Assembly (NCBI RefSeq): GCF_900090325.1
Contig: NZ_FMHW01000002.1
Location: 186,001-250,000, forward strand
Direction of reading: 5' to 3'
DNA: 64,000 nt
Origin: Micromonospora pallida
GTDB lineage: Bacteria; Actinomycetota; Actinomycetes; Mycobacteriales; Micromonosporaceae
Of the stretch, positions 16,176-25,320 are shown piece after piece (within the stretch, counting starts at the first letter, position 1; the number at the start of each line of letters is the position of its first letter). The notes under the pieces are model-generated. The model was not told the origin of the DNA. It did no database searches and saw only the letters and a list, made by a program, of their open reading frames with translations. The translations under genes were made by a program, and so were the position numbers.

Positions 16176-17939
16176 TCAGCCGTGCTCGCGCCACCGGTTG
16201 GTGATCGGCAACCGCCGATCGCGGCCGAACGCCTTCATCGAGATCTTCGTGCCCGGCGCGGACTGCCGGCGCTTGTACTCGGCGGTATCCACCAACCGCA
16301 GCACCCGGTCGATCAGAGCTGGGTCGTGTCCGGCCTCGACCAGTCCGTCCCGGCCCAGGTCGCCGTCGACGTAGCCGATCAGGATCGGGTCGAGCACCGC
16401 GTAGTCGGGCAGGGTGTCGCTGTCGAGCTGCCCGGGACTCAGCTCGGCGCTCGGCGGCTTGCCGATCGAGTTCTCCGGGATCGGCGGCGTCTCGTCCCGG
16501 CTGGCCGCGTCGGCGTTACGCCACTTCGCCAACCGCCAGATCAGCGTCTTCCAGACGTCCTTGACCGGGTTGTAGCCGCCGACCGAGTCGCCGTAGAGGG
16601 TGGAGTAGCCGACCGCCAGCTCACTCTTGTTGCCGGTGGTGAGGACGAGGTGCCCCTCCTGGTTGGACAACGCCATGAGGATCACCCCACGAACCCGGGC
16701 CTGGAGATTCTCCACGCTCACTCCGGACAGCGACATGTTCGCCAGGAAGGTGTCCACCATCGGCTGGATCGGCTCGACCCGGTAGTCCAGGCCGGTCCGC
16801 TTGGCCAGCTCCGCCGCGTCCTCCCGGGAGTGCTCGGAGGAGTGCTGGCTGGGCAGGGAGACCCCGACCACCCGCTGCGGGCCGAGCGCGTCGACCGCGA
16901 GGGCCGCCACCACCGCCGAGTCGATGCCGCCGGAGAGGCCGAGCACCACCGACGGGAACCGGTTCTTGTCGACGTAGCCGCGCAGCCCCAGCACCAGGGC
17001 CTGCCACACCTCGGCCTCGTCGGCGGCCGGCTCGATGATCCCGCCGAGGGCCGGCGGTCCGGCCGGCGCGGCCCCGGCGTCGCTGATCCGGGTACGGCTC
17101 ACCCGCATCCCGTCGGCCAACTCTCCGGAGGCCGGCGCGCCCCGGTCGGGGGCGGCCGGCAGGTCCAGGTCGTGCACCAGCAGGTGCTCGACGAACTGCG
17201 GGCCCCGGGCGAGCAGCGTGCCGTCGGCGGCCACCACCATCGAGTCGCCCTCGAAGACCAGCTCGTCCTGGCCGCCGATCATGTTGACGTACGCGATGGC
17301 CGCCCCGGCCTCGACGGCCCGGCGGCTGACCAGCGGCCGCCGGATATCGTCCTTGTTCAGCTCGTACGGCGAGCCGTTGATGTTGACCACCAGCCCGACG
17401 CCGGCCTGCCGGGCCACCGCGAACGGGCCGCCGGCCTGCCAGAGGTCCTCGCAGATGGTCAGCGCCACGTCCACCCCGCCCACCCGCACCACGGTCAGCG
17501 TGTCGCCCGGCACGAAGTAGCGGTCCTCGTCGAAGACGCCGTAGTTGGGCAGGTGGTGCTTGAAGTAGGTGGCCGCCACCGTTCCGCCGTGCAGCACCGC
17601 GGCGGCGTTGCGGGCCCCCCGCCCCGGCTCGGCGTCCGAGCTGACCTGCGGCGGCCCGTCGGCGTCCAGGTAGCCGACCACGACCGGGAGGTCCCCGAAA
17701 CCGTCGGCGGCCAGCTCGGCGGCGAGCCGGTGCAGCGCGTCCCGGGACGCGGCCACGAACGACCGGCGGAAGACCAGGTCCTCGACCGGGTAGCCGGTCA
17801 GCACCATCTCCGGGAAGGCGACGAGCTGGGCACCGGCGTCCGCCGCCCGGCGGGTCCAGGCGCGGACCAGTTCGGCGTTGCCGACGAGGTCGCCGACGGT
17901 GGGGTTGACCTGGGCGAGGGCGAGGCGCAGGGTGGGCAT
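16176..17939 (-). CDS. nadE: Glutamine-dependent NAD+ synthetase
   Basis: 587 residues in two domains. The N-terminal nitrilase-type amidase (1 to about 260) has the Glu in the strand near residue 45, a Lys in Lys-His-His-Leu-Pro-Asn-Tyr and the nucleophile in Thr-Ile-Cys-Glu-Asp. The C-terminal synthetase has the PP-loop Leu-Ser-Gly-Gly-Ile-Asp-Ser-Ala near residue 340. Ammonia freed from glutamine is used to amidate adenylated nicotinate dinucleotide. It is divergent from glnA2. The short intergenic region holds a GlnR-type half site that could serve either gene. Confidence 0.95.
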   Translation of the reverse strand: MPTLRLALAQVNPTVGDLVGNAELVRAWTRRAADAGAQLVAFPEMVLTGYPVEDLVFRRSFVAASRDALHRLAAELAADGFGDLPVVVGYLDADGPPQVSSDAEPGRGARNAAAVLHGGTVAATYFKHHLPNYGVFDEDRYFVPGDTLTVVRVGGVDVALTICEDLWQAGGPFAVARQAGVGLVVNINGSPYELNKDDIRRPLVSRRAVEAGAAIAYVNMIGGQDELVFEGDSMVVAADGTLLARGPQFVEHLLVHDLDLPAAPDRGAPASGELADGMRVSRTRISDAGAAPAGPPALGGIIEPAADEAEVWQALVLGLRGYVDKNRFPSVVLGLSGGIDSAVVAALAVDALGPQRVVGVSLPSQHSSEHSREDAAELAKRTGLDYRVEPIQPMVDTFLANMSLSGVSVENLQARVRGVILMALSNQEGHLVLTTGNKSELAVGYSTLYGDSVGGYNPVKDVWKTLIWRLAKWRNADAASRDETPPIPENSIGKPPSAELSPGQLDSDTLPDYAVLDPILIGYVDGDLGRDGLVEAGHDPALIDRVLRLVDTAEYKRRQSAPGTKISMKAFGRDRRLPITNRWREHG

Positions 17940-18104
17940 GTCCTCATCTTGCCCCAGCCGACCCGGCTGGGCGCGGCGGGCAGCGTTCGGCGACGAACCG
18001 GGGTCGGCGTGGCGTCGACTCGGCGGGGCGGTGCCGGTGCGCGGCGACCAGGGCGCGGATCGTGGCGACGGTGGGACACCCGGGGTGTCGGGGCGGGCGG
18101 TCGC

Positions 18105-18120
18105 GTAACGTCAGCGAAAC
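18105..18120 (+). promoter_or_regulatory. GlnR half-box upstream of glnA2
   Basis: GTAAC, six bases, then GAAAC at 18105-18120 is a perfect match to one half of the actinomycete GlnR box. A second half at the same register (18127-18142) is not conserved. It lies 77 bases before the glnA2 start, a plausible operator position. Confidence 0.55.
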
Positions 18121-18196
18121 GAGGCCGGTGGACACTGGTCGGTCAGGCCGTTGCCGGGGTGGACCGGCGACGGGGTTTCACGTGCGAGGGGTGGAA

Positions 18197-19546
18197 GTGG
18201 ACCGTCAGCAGGAGTTCGTCCTCCGTACGCTGGAAGAGCGGGACATCCGTTTCGTCCGGCTGTGGTTCACCGACGTGCTCGGCACGCTCAAGAGCGTCTC
18301 CGTCGCGCCCGCCGAACTGGAGGCGGCCTTCGAGGAGGGCATCGGGTTCGACGGCTCGGCGATCGAGGGCTTCGCCCGGGTCTTCGAGTCCGACATGGTG
18401 GCCATGCCCGACCCGACCACCTTCCAGGTCTTCCCCTTCGAGGGCGGGGTCAGCGGCGAGAGCGCCCGGATGTTCTGCGACATCCTCCTGCCCGACGGCA
18501 GCCCGTCCTGGGCCGACCCGCGCCACGTCCTGCGCCGGGCGCTGTCCCGGGCGGCGGACAAGGGCTTCACCTTCTACACCCACCCGGAGATCGAGTTCTT
18601 CCTGCTGGAGAACAGCCCGCAGGACGGTTCGGTGCCGGTCCCGGTGGACACCGGCGGCTACTTCGAGCACACCACCCACGCGGTGGCCCGGGACTTCCGG
18701 CGGCAGGCGGTGCTCGCGCTGGAGCGGATCGGCATCTCGGTCGAGTTCAGCCACCACGAGGTCGCCCCCGGCCAGCAGGAGATCGACCTGCGCTACGCCG
18801 ACGCGCTGACCACCGCCGACAACATCATGACCTTCCGGCACGTGGTGAAGGAGGTCGCGCTCTCCACCGGCGTGCACGCCACCTTCATGCCGAAGCCCTT
18901 CACCGACCAGCCGGGCAGCGGCATGCACACCCACCTGTCGCTGTTCGAGGGCGAGCGCAACGCGTTCCACGACGCCGACGACCCGATGAAGCTCTCCAAG
19001 GTGGCGAAGTCCTTCATCGCGGGCCTGCTGCGGCACGCCCGGGAGTACACCGCGGTGACCAACCAGTGGGTCAACTCGTACAAGCGGCTCTTCCCACTGG
19101 CGCTGCCGGACCGGATCACCGAGAGCCCCGCGTACGTCTGCTGGGGTCACCTCAACCGCTCCGCGCTGGTGCGGGTCCCCGCGTACGGCAAGCCGAACTC
19201 GGCCCGGATCGAGGTCCGCTCGCCGGACTCGGCGGCCAACCCGTACCTGGCCTTCGCGGTCATGCTCGGCGCCGGGCTCAAGGGCATCGAGGAGGGCTAC
19301 GAGCTGCCGCCGGGGGCCGAGGACGACGTCTGGTCGCTGTCCAGCGCGGAGCGCCGGGCGATGGGGTACGAGGCGCTGCCGGAGAACCTGGCCGAGGCGA
19401 TCGACGTGATGGCCGGCTCGGAGCTGATCGCGGAGGTGCTCGGCGAGCACGTCTTCGACTTCTTCCTCCGCAACAAGCGGGCCGAGTGGGAGCAGTACCG
19501 CCGCGAGGTCACCCCCTACGAGCGGCAGCGCTACCTCTCCCTCTGA
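18197..19546 (+). CDS. glnA2: Type I glutamine synthetase, GlnA2 type
   Basis: 449 residues. The GTG at 18197 is chosen because the protein then starts Val-Asp-Arg-Gln-Gln-Glu-Phe, like mycobacterial GlnA2. Beta-grasp domain first, then catalytic signatures Gly-Phe-Asp-Gly-Ser-Ala, His-Pro-Glu-Ile-Glu-Phe-Phe, Glu-Phe-Ser-His-His-Glu-Val-Ala-Pro-Gly-Gln, Phe-Met-Pro-Lys-Pro and Asn-Ser-Tyr-Lys-Arg-Leu. At the position of the regulatory Tyr it has Trp379, so GlnE should not adenylylate it there. In other actinomycetes GlnA2-type enzymes may act on glutamate or polyamines; here the substrate is unproved. Confidence 0.92.
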   Translation: MDRQQEFVLRTLEERDIRFVRLWFTDVLGTLKSVSVAPAELEAAFEEGIGFDGSAIEGFARVFESDMVAMPDPTTFQVFPFEGGVSGESARMFCDILLPDGSPSWADPRHVLRRALSRAADKGFTFYTHPEIEFFLLENSPQDGSVPVPVDTGGYFEHTTHAVARDFRRQAVLALERIGISVEFSHHEVAPGQQEIDLRYADALTTADNIMTFRHVVKEVALSTGVHATFMPKPFTDQPGSGMHTHLSLFEGERNAFHDADDPMKLSKVAKSFIAGLLRHAREYTAVTNQWVNSYKRLFPLALPDRITESPAYVCWGHLNRSALVRVPAYGKPNSARIEVRSPDSAANPYLAFAVMLGAGLKGIEEGYELPPGAEDDVWSLSSAERRAMGYEALPENLAEAIDVMAGSELIAEVLGEHVFDFFLRNKRAEWEQYRREVTPYERQRYLSL

Positions 19547-19625
19547 GGCGGTTGCGGCCTGCCGCTATCGTCTCGACCACGTGCCGGCGTCCCCTGACCG
19601 GCACCCCTCGCGTGGGAGGCAGTCG

Positions 19626-20051
19626 GTGCTGGAGGACCTGCTCACCGGAGCGTTGCAGAGCATCGTGTTCGGAATCGTCGGCGTCGTGTTGATGGCGGCC
19701 GGTTTCGGCCTGGTCGACGCGCTCACCCCCGGCAAGCTCCGGGATCTCATCTGGGTTCGGCGCAACGGCAACGCCGCGTTGCTGCTCGCCGCGAACCAGC
19801 TCGGCATCGCCGGGATCGTGTTCACCGCCATCTTCACCAGTTACGACGACTTCGGTCGGGGACTCGCCTCGACGGCGCTCTTCGGGCTGGTCGGCCTGGT
19901 CATCATGGCGCTGGCGTTCTTCGTGCTCGACCTGCTCACCCCGGGCAAGCTGGGCGAGATCATCTGCTCCGACGAGCCGCACCCGGCGGCGCGGGTCAGC
20001 GCGGCCACCCACTTCGGGGCCGCGCTGATCGTCTGCGCCTGCATCGCCTGA
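19626..20051 (+). CDS. DUF350-family membrane protein
   Basis: 141 residues from the GTG at 19626, with GGGAGG eight bases upstream. Four membrane helices are arranged as two similar halves, each with the Asp-x-Leu-Thr-Pro-Gly-Lys-Leu motif (residues about 33-40 and 102-109), the mark of DUF350. Function of the family is unknown. Members often neighbour glutathionylspermidine-synthase-like or other ATP-grasp genes, which are not seen here. It follows glnA2 by 79 bases. Confidence 0.85.
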   Translation: MLEDLLTGALQSIVFGIVGVVLMAAGFGLVDALTPGKLRDLIWVRRNGNAALLLAANQLGIAGIVFTAIFTSYDDFGRGLASTALFGLVGLVIMALAFFVLDLLTPGKLGEIICSDEPHPAARVSAATHFGAALIVCACIA

Positions 20052-20107
20052 CCCGCCCTCTGAGCCGCCCTGCCGTTTCCGGCGGGCCAGCATCCACACC
20101 CACCGCC

Positions 20108-20156
20108 GATTCCTGGCCGGTTACCGTCGCGATTGGACGGTAGCCGGCCAAGAATC
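20108..20156. repeat. Long palindrome, TACCGTC family, copy 1
   Basis: Two 21-base arms (20108-20128, 20136-20156) with two mismatches and a seven-base loop ending TTG. The inner core TACCGTC-N7-GACGGTA is shared with the palindrome at 51194-51238. It lies between the DUF350 stop and the NACHT start and may terminate the former. Confidence 0.8.
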
Positions 20157-20245
20157 ACCCGGGAGCCCCCCGCGTGGCGGGGCGACGGGCGGTGGCGGCG
20201 GGCCGGCATGCTGGTGGCCGGAGAGCCAGGGGAGGGACGCGGACC

Positions 20246-23200
20246 GTGCCGGATGTGCTCAGCTACGCCGACGCCGTACGCCTGCTCGGCGGGGAGCGGA
20301 GTCGTTTCGTCGAGGCGTTCGACCGGCTGGCGGGCTGGACGATGCTCGCCGGGGCGGGGCCGCTACCGGCGCTGCTGAGTCTCTTCGACGCCAAGAGTGA
20401 GCTGGTCCGGCTCGGCCGGGACCTGCTGCGGCACCTCTCCGAGCAACGCTCCGGCCTGTCCCGGTACGGCCGGACGCAACGGTTGGAGGCGGCGCACGCG
20501 GTCATCGCGGTGACCGCCTTCTTCGAGGTGCTGGACGAGGCCGACCTGCCGTTCGCCTTCGCCGACCTGGAGATCGACAAGCCCGAGCAGCTCGCCGTGG
20601 CCGGCGGCGGCGATCCACTGCGGACGGTCGTCGCGCAGATGTTCACCCTGGCCGCCCGTACCCCCGGCGCCCACCTGCCCTACGCCGAGCTTCGCCGGAC
20701 ACTCGGCGAGCACTACCAGGAACTCGGCACCCGCCTGGTCGAGCACGTGACCGGCCTGGCCGCATGGGAGCGGCTGCCCACCCACCAGCAGCAGGCGTTC
20801 CAGGACGTGGTGGGTCGGTTACCGGCCGAGGCGGTGGCGCGACACCGGGACCTGCTCACCGCGTTGGCGACGGACTTCCCCGAGGTGGCGTACTGGTCGG
20901 GGCTGCACGAGCACCAGGCCACCCGGGACGAGGTTCGGCAGCTCACCGCCGGCCTGGCCGAGCTGCGCCGGGTGCTCGCCGGGATCTCCACCGGCCGGCT
21001 GCCGGACGACCGGCGGGCCGCCCTGGCGCGGGCGCACGCGGCGAAACTCGGCCGGCCGATCGTCGAGTCGGCGGAGGCGCCGGACGGCCTCCAGGTGCCC
21101 CTGCTCGGCGAGGCGTACGTGCCGCCCCGATGCCGGGTGGCGGTCCTGGGGCGGGGGGCATGGCCCAGCGACGAGGACTGGTGGGACAGGCAGGACGTCC
21201 GGGACGACCTGGCGGACGTCCTGACCGGTCACCTGACCTCGCCGGTCGCCACCCGGGCGCCGCTGTTGGTGCTCGGCCAGCCCGGCTCCGGCAAGTCGGT
21301 GTTGACCCGGGTGCTCGCCGCCCAGCTCCCACCGGCCGACTTCCTGGCGGTCCGGGTGCCGCTGCGCGAGGTGAGCGTCGAGGCCGATCTCCAGGACCAG
21401 ATCGAACAGGCGATCCGGTACGACACCGGGGAACGGCTGGACTGGCCGGCGCTGGCCCGCTCCGCCGGGGACGCGCTGCCGGTGGTGCTCCTCGACGGCT
21501 TCGACGAGCTGCTCCAGGCCACCGGCGTGACCCAGACGGACTACCTGCTGCGGGTCGCCCGCTTCCAGCAACGGGAGGCCGAGCAGGGACGACCGGTGGC
21601 GGTGCTGGTCACCAGCCGGACGAGCGTCGCCGACCGGGCCAAGCCGCCACCGGAGACGGTCGCGCTGCGCCTGGAACCGTTCGACGAGCCCCGGGTACGG
21701 CGCTGGGTGACCACCTGGAACCGGGTCAACGCGGACCGGTTCGCCCCGCTCGGCGTACCACCGTTGGACCCGGCGGCGGTGCTCGCCCACCGGGAACTCG
21801 CCGAACAGCCGCTGCTGCTGCTGATGCTCGCGCTCTACGCCGCCGCCGGCCACGACCTGCGGGCCGCCGGGGATCTGCGCCGGGCCGAGCTGTACGAACG
21901 GCTGCTGCGCAGCTTCGCCCGGCGCGAGGTGGAGAAGCACCGGCCGGGGATCACCGATCGGATGTCGGACCGGGCCACCGAGGAGGAGCTGCGCCGGCTC
22001 GCGGTGGTGGCGTTCGGCATGTTCAACCGGGGCGTCCAGTGGGTCACCGAGGACGACCTGGAGGCGGACCTGGCCGCACTGCCCTTCCTGGCCGGGCCGC
22101 CGGCGGGACGTGGCGGCAGCGACCTGCGGGCCCCGCTGCGTCCCGCCGAGATCGTGCTCGGGCGGTTCTTCTTCGTGCACCGGTCCCAGGCCACCCGGGA
22201 CGACCAGCGGGTGGCGACGTACGAGTTCCTGCATGCCACCTTCGGCGAGTTCCTGATCGCCCGGACGATCGCCCTGGTCCTGCGCGACCTGACCGCCGTG
22301 GCCGCCGCCAGCAGCCTGCGGCCGGACCTCGACGACGATCCGCTGGCCGCGCTGCTCTCCTCCGTCACGCTCACCGGGCGGGCGCAGATCGTCACCTTCC
22401 TCACCGAGCTGCTCCGGTCGTGGGACGTCAACCGCCGGGACGACGCGACGAACGTGCTGCTCCGGCTCTTCCGGGCCGTGCACGACCCCCGTCCACCCCG
22501 CCGCTTCGAGCAGTACGCGCCCCGGCCGCTCCCGGTGCCGGCACGGCACGCCGTGTACAGCGCGAACCTGCTCGTCCTGATCCTGTGCGCGGCCTACGAG
22601 ATCCAGGGTCAGGACCTCTATCCCGACACGGTGGAACCCCGGGAGCCGTGGCGCGGGCAGGCCCTGCTCTGGCGGTCGCAGCTCGACGAGAACGAGTACG
22701 GGGACCTGACCAGCGCGATCGCCCTCGACCGGCTGGACTGGGGCATCCGATGGGACATCCGGCTGAGTCTCGCCTCCCCCGACTGGCAGCCGCGGCCGGT
22801 GGACCTCGGCTGGACGTACGGCCTGGGCACCGGTGGCTCGACGTACCTGTCCGGGGACTTCTCCGCCCTGCGGCAGCGGGCGAACTTCGAGTGCTGGAGC
22901 GACGGTGAGGATCTCCTCCTGCACGCCCTGGAACCGTTGGAGAATGCCCCGCTCCGGCTCGGGGCAGCGGTCGGCAGCCGGACCCGCTGGAAGTCAGGGC
23001 CGCACATCCTGCTCGGGATGTGGTTCGGGCCGATCTCCGGAGGGGAATGGATCGGCGAGGACGAGCAGTACCGGCCCGTGGTGCGCGTGATGCCGGACTT
23101 CATGTCCGCCCGGGAGCGCAGCCAACTGGCGGCCATGCTGCTCGACCGGCTCAGTGTGGACTCTGCGGTTCGTCCCCGGGTCGTGGCCCGGGTGCTCGAA

Positions 23201-23596
23201 GACCTCGCGAATGTCGAGAGCTGGGACGTCGTCAGTGGCTGTTCCTTCGTCCGGTGCTGCCTGGCCTTCCTGGGGCGCGACCCGGTGGTCGACGTGATCC
23301 TCGCCGACCAGCTCGACGCGCTGCCCGCCCGGATGTCGGCAGACATCAACCCGCAGTTCGAGATGTTGCTGGCCGAGGCGCACGTCCGGCTCACCGAGCT
23401 GAACCGCGGGCGGTACCGGTACGCGGCGTCGCAGGTCGCCCGGATGACCCCATGGTTCGCTACCACCCGCCCCGACCTGGTCGAACGACTGGGCCGGCTG
23501 GTGGCACCCGACGACGCCGTACGCGGACCGTGGCAGCGGGTGCCCCACCCGGGCGTTGATCAGGAGGCTCGCGTCACCGGGGGTGCCGGATCCTGA
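20246..23596 (+). CDS. NACHT-type STAND NTPase
   Basis: 1116 residues from the GTG at 20246, with a strong AGGGGAGGG site upstream. Residues 1-310 are a helical N-terminal domain resembling the NNH-type domains found before bacterial NACHT modules; no nuclease, protease or TIR motif is visible. The NTPase has Walker A GQPGSGKS (Lys350) and Walker B LLDGFDE (Asp417 to Glu421), followed by NACHT helices with Glu-Phe-Leu-His and Phe-Gly-Glu-Phe-Leu near residue 665. Residues 700-1116 form an unassigned C-terminal region where a sensor is expected; no WD40 or TPR pattern is obvious. Bacterial NACHT proteins include antiphage defence genes. It is a single gene without partners, and its last codons come from a palindromic repeat. 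Confidence 0.85.
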   Translation: MPDVLSYADAVRLLGGERSRFVEAFDRLAGWTMLAGAGPLPALLSLFDAKSELVRLGRDLLRHLSEQRSGLSRYGRTQRLEAAHAVIAVTAFFEVLDEADLPFAFADLEIDKPEQLAVAGGGDPLRTVVAQMFTLAARTPGAHLPYAELRRTLGEHYQELGTRLVEHVTGLAAWERLPTHQQQAFQDVVGRLPAEAVARHRDLLTALATDFPEVAYWSGLHEHQATRDEVRQLTAGLAELRRVLAGISTGRLPDDRRAALARAHAAKLGRPIVESAEAPDGLQVPLLGEAYVPPRCRVAVLGRGAWPSDEDWWDRQDVRDDLADVLTGHLTSPVATRAPLLVLGQPGSGKSVLTRVLAAQLPPADFLAVRVPLREVSVEADLQDQIEQAIRYDTGERLDWPALARSAGDALPVVLLDGFDELLQATGVTQTDYLLRVARFQQREAEQGRPVAVLVTSRTSVADRAKPPPETVALRLEPFDEPRVRRWVTTWNRVNADRFAPLGVPPLDPAAVLAHRELAEQPLLLLMLALYAAAGHDLRAAGDLRRAELYERLLRSFARREVEKHRPGITDRMSDRATEEELRRLAVVAFGMFNRGVQWVTEDDLEADLAALPFLAGPPAGRGGSDLRAPLRPAEIVLGRFFFVHRSQATRDDQRVATYEFLHATFGEFLIARTIALVLRDLTAVAAASSLRPDLDDDPLAALLSSVTLTGRAQIVTFLTELLRSWDVNRRDDATNVLLRLFRAVHDPRPPRRFEQYAPRPLPVPARHAVYSANLLVLILCAAYEIQGQDLYPDTVEPREPWRGQALLWRSQLDENEYGDLTSAIALDRLDWGIRWDIRLSLASPDWQPRPVDLGWTYGLGTGGSTYLSGDFSALRQRANFECWSDGEDLLLHALEPLENAPLRLGAAVGSRTRWKSGPHILLGMWFGPISGGEWIGEDEQYRPVVRVMPDFMSARERSQLAAMLLDRLSVDSAVRPRVVARVLEDLANVESWDVVSGCSFVRCCLAFLGRDPVVDVILADQLDALPARMSADINPQFEMLLAEAHVRLTELNRGRYRYAASQVARMTPWFATTRPDLVERLGRLVAPDDAVRGPWQRVPHPGVDQEARVTGGAGS

Positions 23597-23612
23597 CGCG
23601 AACCTCCTGATC
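23558..23612. repeat. Long palindrome, GATCAGGAGG family, overlapping the NACHT 3' end
   Basis: Arms of 19 bases at 23558-23576 and 23594-23612 with a single mismatch and a 17-base loop. The NACHT stop codon is at 23594, so the left arm and loop encode the protein's last 12 or so residues. It may also act as the gene's terminator. Confidence 0.8.
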
Positions 23613-23694
23613 GCCCCGACGGTCACCGGCCCCTCGATCAGCGGCCGATGGTCAGAGGCCGACGATCAGCGGCCCCTCGGTCAGCGGGCGGCGG

Positions 23695-24129
23695 TCAGCG
23701 GCCGGGGCGGCCGCCCCAGTGGCCGCCGGGGAAGACGCCGGCCTCGGCCGCCGCGGTGATGGCATCGGCCTGCTCCTGGGTGAGCTTGCCGTCCTTGACC
23801 GCCTGGGCCAGCCGCTCCTTCAGCGCGGCCTGCCGGTCGGCGGTGTCGCCACCGCGCCATCCACCGCGCTCCGGACGGTCACCCTTACGCTCCTCGCGCA
23901 GCTTCTCCAGGGCGGCGGTCACCTTGTCGGCCGGGACGCCCAGCTCCTTGGCGAGTGCCTCGGCGAAGGCGGTCTGCCGCTCGGCGCGGTCGGTGTTCGA
24001 GTTCTCACTCGCGTTGGAACTCGGCGCGGTCGTCTCGTTGTCGCCCGCGAAGGCGACCGTGGGCGCGGCGATCCCCAGCGTGAGCACGCCGGCTGCCACG
24101 AGCCCGCCGATCAGGTGTTTCCTGGCCAT
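23695..24129 (-). CDS. Secreted small helical protein
   Basis: 144 residues. A clear signal peptide (Lys, hydrophobic core, Ala-Phe-Ala-Gly cleavage near residue 28) precedes a Thr/Ser/Asn-rich linker and a charged helical domain with two similar segments: Ala-Lys-Glu-Leu-Gly-Val-Pro-Ala-Asp-Lys-Val and Asp-Gly-Lys-Leu-Thr-Gln-Glu-Gln-Ala-Asp-Ala-Ile. The tail is Gly- and Arg-rich. The pattern of short Leu/Gln/Ala helices resembles YckD/DUF2680-type exported proteins; function unknown. It converges on the NACHT gene. Confidence 0.75.
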   Translation of the reverse strand: MARKHLIGGLVAAGVLTLGIAAPTVAFAGDNETTAPSSNASENSNTDRAERQTAFAEALAKELGVPADKVTAALEKLREERKGDRPERGGWRGGDTADRQAALKERLAQAVKDGKLTQEQADAITAAAEAGVFPGGHWGGRPGR

Positions 24130-24296
24130 CGTTCCTCCTGGTTTCCGGTGTGTCGACTCCGACGACGGTGGCCCTGGTTGCTGGAATCCACCCGTGGAGA
24201 GCCTGTCATTCCGCTGGGAATCGGAGGAGTGAAATCGGTAAAACCGGACCCGGAGTCGGAAAGGTGGCAGCAGTCGATCCGGGTGACCCGAGCCCG

Positions 24297-25232
24297 TCAG
24301 TGGACGGCGGGGGTGACGGTCAGGGTGCCGTGGTCGGTGTCGAGGGTGGCGGGGGTGCCGACGGGGACGGTGAGCTGGTGGGGCCCGTGGCCGATCGGCA
24401 GGCCACCGAGCACCGGTATGCCCAGGTCACCGAGGCGGTCGGTCAGGACGTCGACCACGGTGGTGTCCCAGCCGTCGGCGCAGCCGGTGAACTGGCCGAC
24501 CGCGACCCCGGCGACGCCGTCCAGCGCCCCGGACCGGCGGAGCTGGGTGAGCATCCGGTCGACCTTGTACGGCGGCTCCTGCACGTCCTCGAGGAGTAGA
24601 ACCGCCCCGGTGAGGTCCGGCATGTCCCGGGTGCCGAGCGAGGCGACGAGCAGGCAGAGGTTTCCGCCGAGCAACGTCCCCCGCGCCCGCCCCGGCACCC
24701 GCACGCCGAAGGTCTCCTCGGTCGGGTCGGCGGCCACGGTGACCGGTTCGGTGGTCATCAGCGCGGCGTGCAGGGACTCCGCCGAGCGCAGCGAGGTGCG
24801 TTCGTCCCGCCAGGCGGCCCCCGGCCCGTGCACGCTGGCCAGTCGGGCGCCCCGCCAGAGCGCGAGCTGGAGGGCGGTGATGTCGGAGAAGCCGGCGACC
24901 ACCTTTGGATCCCGGCGTACGAGGGTCATGTCGATCGCGTCGACCACGCGCTGTGCGCCGTACCCGCCCCGGGTGCAGACGATCCCGCGTACCTCCGGGT
25001 CGGCGAACGCGGTGTTCAAGTCGGCGGCGCGCAGGTCGTCCGTGCCGGCCAGGTAGCCGTGCCGGGCGTAGGCGTTCGGGGCCACCACGGGGCGCAGCCC
25101 CCAGCCGGTGAGCAGCTCGATGCCCCGGGCCACCAGCTCCGGCCGGGTCGGCCCGGACGGCGACACCAGCATGACCGTGTCGTCCAGGCGGAGGGCGGGC
25201 GGACGGACCACGTCGTCAGGGGTACGGCTCAC
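24297..25232 (-). CDS. LD-carboxypeptidase (peptidase family S66)
   Basis: 311 residues from the GTG at 25232. The N-terminal nucleophile segment has Val-Ser-Pro-Ser-Gly-Pro, then Cys-Thr-Arg-Gly-Gly-Tyr-Gly, Gly-Phe-Ser-Asp-Ile-Thr-Ala-Leu, His-Gly-Pro, and Leu-Leu-Gly-Gly-Asn-Leu. The C-terminal half holds Leu-Glu-Asp-Val-Gln-Glu-Pro-Pro-Tyr and a terminal Gly-His-Gly that supply catalytic Glu and His. Relatives cut the L,D bond of tetrapeptides in cell-wall recycling or immunity peptides (MccF). The cytoplasmic location fits recycling. It is divergent from the amidotransferase with an 88-base gap. Confidence 0.88.
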   Translation of the reverse strand: MSRTPDDVVRPPALRLDDTVMLVSPSGPTRPELVARGIELLTGWGLRPVVAPNAYARHGYLAGTDDLRAADLNTAFADPEVRGIVCTRGGYGAQRVVDAIDMTLVRRDPKVVAGFSDITALQLALWRGARLASVHGPGAAWRDERTSLRSAESLHAALMTTEPVTVAADPTEETFGVRVPGRARGTLLGGNLCLLVASLGTRDMPDLTGAVLLLEDVQEPPYKVDRMLTQLRRSGALDGVAGVAVGQFTGCADGWDTTVVDVLTDRLGDLGIPVLGGLPIGHGPHQLTVPVGTPATLDTDHGTLTVTPAVH

Positions 25233-25320
25233 AGCGGCAGAGCCTAGTCCCGGGGCCGTGCCGCCCGGCGGTGGAGCCTGTCCGGTGGTGGCGCATGGGC
25301 CACCGGATAGCCTCGACGTC

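Noticed and set aside
15648..18809. A 1053-codon open frame on the plus strand
   Set aside because: It lies antisense to panB and nadE, both certain. Composition shadow.
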